Assembly (NCBI GenBank): GCA_003116995.1
Contig: BDSL01000071.1
Location: 62,001-126,000, forward strand
Origin: Yamagishiella unicocca
Lineage: Eukaryota > Chlorophyta > Chlorophyceae > Chlamydomonadales > Volvocaceae
Length of the DNA: 64,000 bases
Reading direction: 5' to 3'
The notes beneath the pieces were generated by a model. That model was not told the origin of the DNA. It did not search any database and was given only the letters and a program-made list of their open reading frames with translations. Positions 58,025 through 64,000 of the stretch are shown piece by piece (the first letter of the stretch is position 1; each line of letters starts with the position of its first letter). A program made the position numbers and the translations under genes.

Positions 58025-60135
58025 GATGGCGTATGCCTTGTTCGGCAGGCGCAAACCAGGATGAAGAGGTCTGTGGCTTAGCTTACATCGTATGCTAAGC
58101 TATAATACGGATATATCGCCATGGAGGTGCAAGCTACAAGCGGTCAGGAGCCTTAGGGGCGACCTGACGCACGACGGAAGGCAACGCGCTGGTAGCCCCA
58201 CTACCAGCAATGTAAGTAAAGAATGCCGAATAAGCTACTATCCTGCATATTGGAGGCGGCACAATAAAGCCCTTGTGCGTTGTGTCAGCTTCTACAGTGC
58301 AAAGCTCGTCCTTTCTGAATCCACTGAACGACAGCCCACAACAACTTTATCCTTCCTCCTTCGGGGCAATTGTTGAAGGCACCATCATCAAGCACATATA
58401 CCATATGGCGCAGGATCATGCATGAGCATATTGATATTTGCTTTCCTGTTTTAGGACGTATGTCGAGATTGTGACAATACACTACTGAGTCCGTCATCAC
58501 CAGGACCTCCATGTTCCTGGCTAATGATTCGTAATGTATCGAGTCCTTGTCCTAAGGTCGTGGGCGTAGAGCTCAGAGATCGTAGCAGCGACAGGTGCGC
58601 GACAAGAAATTTGCTAGTCGCCACTCGCCTGGGCCAGCATCGTACCTTGCTGAAAATATTCAATGCTAATGTCCTGCATAATAGAGCTCGTCGAAAATGT
58701 CCGACTGTCGGATACCAGCGGCGTTGATCAACCAGCGGTTAAGGACCTGGGGCCAAGATCTTTATAACTTCTTGATTGTAGTCTTATTAGCGCATTTGAT
58801 AAACTATTAGCGGGCGGACTTCGGCGGAGCACAATACGGAAATATTGGGGAACTTTGGCTGCCAGGCTGGCAATATGAGGATAACAACCTGGAATCTACA
58901 TGGCATAGATATAGGATTTGCATAAGGATTGTTCTAATGGGCATTTAGCAAGATAATCGCTTGTGCGCTCACTTCTAGCAGATGCCCAGCTTACAGTGAA
59001 CCTCGCCACCGAGACGATGAAAACAACGATGAAGGTAGGGTTTCTGATGGCAAGCTGCATATCACTAGATCCCAGGCAGTGTGCGTGCCACCGTGACTGC
59101 GACCCGTGTTAAGATTGGCAGCGACTCATGCTGCGGACGTGGTCACGCCGTTGCCTTCACTGCTGGCTTCACTTATGGTCTGGAATAGGCAGACCATCTG
59201 GGTTCGGTGATGCTGCGGGCGTCGCGCACCCTCTGCGCACAATTGCGACGTGGCATCTGTGCTGCTGCATGCGCAGGTCACCACTTCCACAGCGCGGGGA
59301 CGCTTTATGCGCGTCAGTGGTAGTAGGACAAATGCGCTGCCCGAGAGGCAAATTGTACTACTCGACGGGCGAGTCGCTGTTTCGGCCACCATGGCAGCGG
59401 ACCGGCGGCGCGCGGCTCATACAGCTATCACGCGTGCTTCCTACGCGGGCCAGGTATAATCTGGGCCTGCTGCGTGAGCTTCGAAGCGAATTGACGGATT
59501 AGGTGTTACCAACAAGAGGCGGACGAAGAGGGGCAGGGGACGCACGCCGTGGACTAGGGCGAGGGGGCGATGAAAGCCCGTAGCTTCCCGTAGCTGCTGC
59601 AAGGCTGAGGTCACGCCCCCCGCCTAGGGCCCTACGTACTCAGTGCTGTTGCCCAATGTCGAACTGCAGCCGCGACCCAACGCTCCAGAGCCCGCACACG
59701 TCGGCGATCACGCAAGACGTTGACAATTGCCTCGGTTTCCTGGCTCCACGAACGTCCCTTGGACTTTCCATCCGCCGAACGGCACCCATATGGTACCCGC
59801 ACTGATGCCGGCCCGCCCACCACCGCATCTTTCTGCAGAGCGGCTACTCTCCTCGCTCCGGAGCCGGCGGGCCTGGGCCCCAAGGACCAGGTCCTCGCCG
59901 TATCGTCCGCCGGCCGCGCGACCTGCAGCAGCTGGTCGACATACTGAGTGGCGGGTGCGTGGTCCAGTGCCAAGGCGGGATTGTACGGCGCGGTCTGCCA
60001 ACGGTCCCCAAGGCCAGCTCAGGGGTCCCTAAGGGTGTTGGTATAGTAAAGTTGAGATAGCAAATTAGCCAGGAGGCGACGCTATGGTGGAGCACTTGCT
60101 AGTAGTTGCCGCTTTAAAGCTAAGACAGCATTTCC
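58025..60135. other. Intergenic and 5' region between RPGRIP1L and the helical-repeat gene
   Basis: AT-rich from 58.1 to 59.0 kb. No exon is firmly supported. An open frame at 59250-59459 begins MASVLLHAQVTTSTARGRF, rich in Ser/Thr/Arg/Ala and poor in acids like a chloroplast transit peptide; it could be the first exon of the downstream gene, but its donor would be weak. Confidence 0.35.
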
Positions 60136-63100
60136 ATGGAGAAAGCTGCGGCGGTATGCTGGCTTCGCAGCCATCACTTGAACCTCTCTGCCGGCCCCTT
60201 GCTTCCACACAGGGCTGCTGAGGATCCCGAGCAGTTCCTTCAGTTGCTGTCCGCAGCCCCACGGGTCATGGAGCGCCGCCGCGCGCCGGCGCCGCCGCAG
60301 GAGCAGGCCGCCACCGGCCTGGCCGACAGTTACCGGCGCCAGCTGCAGCAGCAGGCAGCGGCAGCGGCTGCGGTGGAGGCAGCCCGACGGCGAGCCCAGC
60401 AGGAGCAGGAGGAGGAGACGCGGCGTGAGGCGCTGCGCGCGTCCATGCTGCGGAATGCCCGGTGTGTCTGCAGGCTGGTTGGACTGGGACCTGGGAGGGT
60501 TGCAAGGGAAAACCGTGTACGAAAGGAAAACCGTTTAGAACACACGTTTCGAGATGGATGCTGTGCAACTTGGTTGAGGAAACCTGGTAGGGTGGGCAAG
60601 ATGGCAGTGTTATTGGGCGGCAGGGAGGGCCATGGGTGGAGGTGCGGTAGGGTGGTTTAAACGTTTTTGGATGCAGGGGATATGGGCCGCTTCCCGCCCT
60701 TCTTTATTCGAGGTTTATCATGAACCTCCAGATGAAATGGTGCCTCGAGCGTGCGGTTCACTCGTCTAGTTGAACGTCCTTCAACTCCCTGCCGCCGTTC
60801 CTCAGGCGCCACCTGCCGCAATACGACGCAGCCTCCATGGCGCGCCTGGCATCAGGATTGGCCGCTGCCGGGGTGCGCGACCCTGCGCTCTGTGACGACA
60901 TGGTGCGCCAGTTGATGGTGCAGCGGCCGGCGCAGCAGCAGCCGCAGCAGCCGCCGCAGCAGCAGCAGCAGGAGGTTCCGGAGCATCGCAGGTGTGCGAA
61001 GGGGGGTCACAGAAAAGGACTGGTTACTCGACGTGGGAAGTGTGCGCGAAGGCGGGTGTGTGGGTGTGCGAAGGAGGGGTACTCGGAGGAGGGGTACTCG
61101 GAGGAGGGGTACTCGGAGGAGGGGTACTCGGAGGAGGGGTACTCGGAGGAGGGGTACTCGGAGGAGGGGCACCCGGAGGAGGGGTACTCGGAGGAGGGGT
61201 ACTCGGAGGAGGGGCACTCGGAGGAGGGGCACTCGGAGGAGGGGTACTCGGAGGAGGGTTGCCCTTCATTGTGAGGACGGGCTTGCGGTGTGGACCAACA
61301 TGGAGTCCCCGAGGTGGGGAGGAAGCCCACGCGAGCATGGGATCGGGCTAGAGTCTGGGCCGGTCGTAACAATTTATACTATCTGACTATTCTGCGACAC
61401 GCATAAAAGTGCTTGTCGAGTGGCTTGCCACAAGGCACGCGCAACCTTTTTTACCACCCTGACGTTGCGCCGCCCGCGCCCCTCCCCGCCATCTGCCGTA
61501 ACACCGAATACCGCCAGTTTGACGGAGCTGCTGGACGCCTTCGCCGCCATGCGACATCGCCCCAGCGACGCCGAGCTGGCGGAGCTGCTTCGCCTGCAGC
61601 AGCAACAGCAGCAGCGAGCTGCGGACTTGGAGCGCCTGCGGCAACAGCAGGCGCAGCAGGCGCTTCGGTCACAGCCGCGGTTCCAGCCGCGGGGTATGGT
61701 CGTGCCGGAGCCTAAGCCACAACCGGCGGCGCAGCCGGACGTCAGCAGCCGCATGTCACCAGAGGACGCCGCCAGGCTGCTGTACGCGCTCTCGCGGGTG
61801 GGCTACAGCCCTGACGAGGGCACGCTGACGCAGCTTCTGGAGCAGCTACAGCCGCAGCGGCTGCAGCTGCAGCCAAGCCAGCCGCTAGCTGAGCGGCCGC
61901 CCGCTGCGAGTGGGACGTCGTACGGCCGCGCCGTGCCTCCTTGGCAGCCGCAGCAGGCGCAGCCGGCTCCTGCGGTGGCGTTGTCGCTGGATGAGGGGAC
62001 GACGGAAGAGGAGGGCGAGGAGGAGGGTGAGGAGGATCAGCTGAGCTATAGCCTGCAGCGCGATGCCCAGGCTGTAGCATCAGCGGTGCGGGCGCTGGAG
62101 CGCATGGGTCGCGTAGATAAGGCCCAGCAGCTGCGCGAGCGCTTCACGGACCAGGTGGCGGACGTGCAGGCGAGGCTGGTGCGGGAGCGGCAGCTGCGGC
62201 GGCAGGAGGCGGAGGCGGCTGCGAGACGGGACCGGCAGCAGCAGGAGATGACGGAGCTGCAGCGGCGGCAGTGGCAGGAGGATCAGGCCAAGGCGCTGAG
62301 GTCGCAGCTGGTCAGGAAGCTGCGCAACACCGACCAGTGGCAGCAGATAAAGGTGGGGGGGAGGGCGCTGCGGAGGCCCTAACGGCATGGAAGGTTCGAC
62401 AGAGGGGGCTCACCTGCCGGCTCCATCCGCACCTGATTGCCGCCCGCTCCACACTTTGGAACCGAATGCACACCTGGCGAGGACGCGGCCCTTCAGTTTT
62501 TCGGTGTATACTAGTAGGCTGCAAACCTCCCGTTATATACTAGTAGGCTGCAACCCTCCCGTTATATGCGAGTAGGCTGCAACCCTCCCATTGTATGCGA
62601 GTAGGCTGCAACCCTCCCGTTGTATGCGAGTAGGCTGCAACTCTCCCGTTATCTATGAGTAGTTGCAGCCCGCCTGGAACTGCTGGTCCCCTGGTCACTC
62701 TTTCCGGCCGCTCCTTGTGGTCCTGCAGGTGCTGCTGTTCACGTACAAGGACGCGCTGGACGTCGAGTGCATCACCGCCGCCGCGTCACGCCTGGCGGAG
62801 CTGCTGGCGACGGCGCACCGCACTGGCCGCGGCCTCGTGCTGCGGGATCGCAGCGAGCTGGGTGACCTGCTTGAGGGGCTGGGGGAGCTGGCGCTGCGGA
62901 AGCTGGACGGCACCAGCGCAAGCCAGGCAGCCAGGTGTGCGCTGGGGCCTGGGCCCTGTGGGCCAGGGTTCGGACTTGGGGACTTGGGTACCGGTAGTAG
63001 TGACGAAAGGAGTAAGATAAGTGTTAGTTGGCTTTGGATGGCACGAGGAAATAGCAAATGTCACTCCTTCCCTTGTTATCGCCGTGGGCGCGTTTTAGCC

Positions 63101-64000
63101 TCCCAAGCCAAGCCTCAACTACGGTATGAACCAGCGCCTGCCCTCTTCCCACGTGCCCCCGCCCACATCCGCCCACACTTTCGTCCCTCCGCCACCATCC
63201 CGTCCCTCCACCATCCCGCCCACATCCGCCCACCATCCCGTCCCTCCGCCACCATCGCGTCTGGCCAGCCTGCTGACCTCCGTGGTCCGCATGCGCTACC
63301 TGGATGAGCGCCTGCTGGTGGGGCTGCTGAGGCGGCTACGAGACACGCTGGGCGACGCCACCAGCGAGCAGCTGGCAGCGGTGCTGGAGGCGCTGACGGC
63401 GTGCGGCGTGAGGCCCAGCGCGTGAGTTAGGACCCCCTGGGACAGGAGAGCGAGCTGGGAGCGGGGCGGACGTACCCTCAGTTCCTCAGTTCCTCGCCTG
63501 CCGCGCAATGATTCCGCCCCCGTCGACCCCTGAACTATCTTTTTTCGGTTTTACCTGTCTCTCGACTGCCGACCAACGGGTTTCCGTCGCCACGGAGCAG
63601 ACTGAGAGACGGACGCAGTCCCTGTTTGCAGAGTGATTCACCGGTCTACTCTCTGCCCCCCCCCAGGCCCTGGATGGAGACCTTTCTCACCCGCTGCGAG
63701 GACCTGCTGGAGGAGTTCGGCCCGGAGCAGCTGGCGGGGCTCGCGGTAAGGGGACGGGAGTATCGGCACGCCATCCGCGGACATACGCCTTCGATACGGT
63801 ACCATGAATCCATGCGCAGTCGTTGCCAGCTGCACACCACAACCCGCGCTCTCCTCCCGGCGTACATCACAACGCACAGGCCGTGTGGTGGCGGCAGCCG
63901 CACACACGTCGTGGTCGGTGAGGCGCCTGCTCGCGCCTGGCGCCTGCGCCTTACTTTCCTCGGCCTGACGCCTCCGCCTTACCTTCCTCGGCCTGACGCC
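60136..64000 (+). CDS. Helical-repeat protein resembling algal FASTK/RAP or OPR-like organelle RNA factors (incomplete at 3' end)
   Basis: Supported exons: up to 60461, 60806-60991, 61518-62352, 62729-62934, 63269-63421, 63667-63745; phases agree and the frame is still open at the last donor. The gene runs off the window. Repeated two-helix units are visible: SMARLASGLAAAGVRDPALC, SLTELLDAFAAMRHRPSDAE, DAARLLYALSRVGYSPDEGT and AAVLEALTACGVRPSAPWME followed by LLEEFGPEQLAGLA. Such units are common in green-algal organelle RNA-maturation proteins with a FASTK-type repeat and a C-terminal RAP domain; the RAP part would lie outside the window. Poly-Gln and an acidic EEEGEEEGEE stretch interrupt the repeats. 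The ATG at 60136 is only a placeholder: a good acceptor (CCACACAG) at about 60214 suggests an upstream exon. Confidence 0.5.
60498..60566 (+). repeat. Splice-proximal intron repeat, copy 11
   Basis: GGTTGCAAGGGAAAACCGTG then AAAACCGTTT and GAGATGGATGCTG, 36 nt after a donor of the helical-repeat gene. Confidence 0.8.
61072..61260 (+). repeat. 15-bp minisatellite in an intron of the helical-repeat gene
   Basis: About twelve copies of GAGGAGGGGTACTCG with few changes. The unit is a multiple of three and stop-free in several frames, so it produces long but spurious open frames. Confidence 0.95.
62513..62658 (+). repeat. 29-bp minisatellite in an intron of the helical-repeat gene
   Basis: About five copies beginning GTAGGCTGCAACCCTCCCGT and ending TATATGCGA. 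Confidence 0.9.
63920..64000 (+). repeat. Tandem repeat at the window edge
   Basis: Two to three copies of a unit containing CCTTCCTCGGCCTGACGCC, cut by the end of the window. Confidence 0.7.

Noticed and set aside
60994..61386. Stop-free frames encoding pure pentapeptide repeats on both strands
   Set aside because: Generated by the 15-bp minisatellite in an intron; the flanking exons splice across it in phase.
61072..62658. Possible CRISPR-like arrays from regular repeats
   Set aside because: Units are directly tandem without spacers, in introns of a eukaryotic gene; these are minisatellites.

Overview
The window looks like nuclear DNA of a volvocine-type green alga (Chlamydomonadales). 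Its coding islands are GC-rich and cut into many short exons with GTGAGT/GTGCGT donors and pyrimidine-tract/CAG acceptors. Proteins are rich in poly-Ala, poly-Gln and Gly/Pro tracts, UTRs are long, TGTAA poly(A) signals occur, and AT-richer spacers lie between the islands. The species cannot be named from the sequence. Exon models were built by hand: I required a homologous or protein-like reading frame, GT-AG junctions and matching codon phase. No computation was run.

Layout. 1-3022: intergenic. 3023-14679 (-): T-complex 11 (TCP11) protein, 22 exons. 15120-21845 (+): axonemal dynein IC97 (CASC1/DNAI7 family), 14 exons, divergent from TCP11 across a 440-bp shared promoter region. 23124-27346 (+): sperm-tail PG-rich (SHIPPO-like) protein, 9 exons. 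28375-29535 (+): second, smaller PG-repeat-like protein, 2 exons. 31685-33804 (+): bZIP transcription factor, 4 exons. 33805-38095: long AT-richer spacer with diverged repeats and a tRNA-like A-box. 38096-41843 (-): ankyrin plus C-terminal MDM2-type RING protein. 42168-43588 (+): PHOSPHO1-like HAD phosphatase, head-to-head with the RING gene. 44109-58024 (-): RPGRIP1L/MKS5-type transition-zone scaffold, 37 exons, carrying four EF-hand loops and a long series of FGLxAE motifs. 60136-64000 (+, incomplete): helical-repeat protein resembling algal organelle RNA-binding FASTK/RAP or OPR-like proteins.

At least four of the nine genes (IC97, the two PG-repeat proteins, RPGRIP1L) are expected in cilia, and TCP11 belongs to a family with a sperm link in mammals. 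The bZIP, RING and phosphatase genes have no obvious ciliary role.

The most unusual signal outside the genes is a set of short dispersed repeats in introns. Copies occur in five different genes, almost all within 50 nt of a splice junction, and always with the same end facing the nearest exon. Two TCP11 introns also share a second conserved block. This looks like an introner-like or MITE-derived intron repeat family. Many introns also carry minisatellites.
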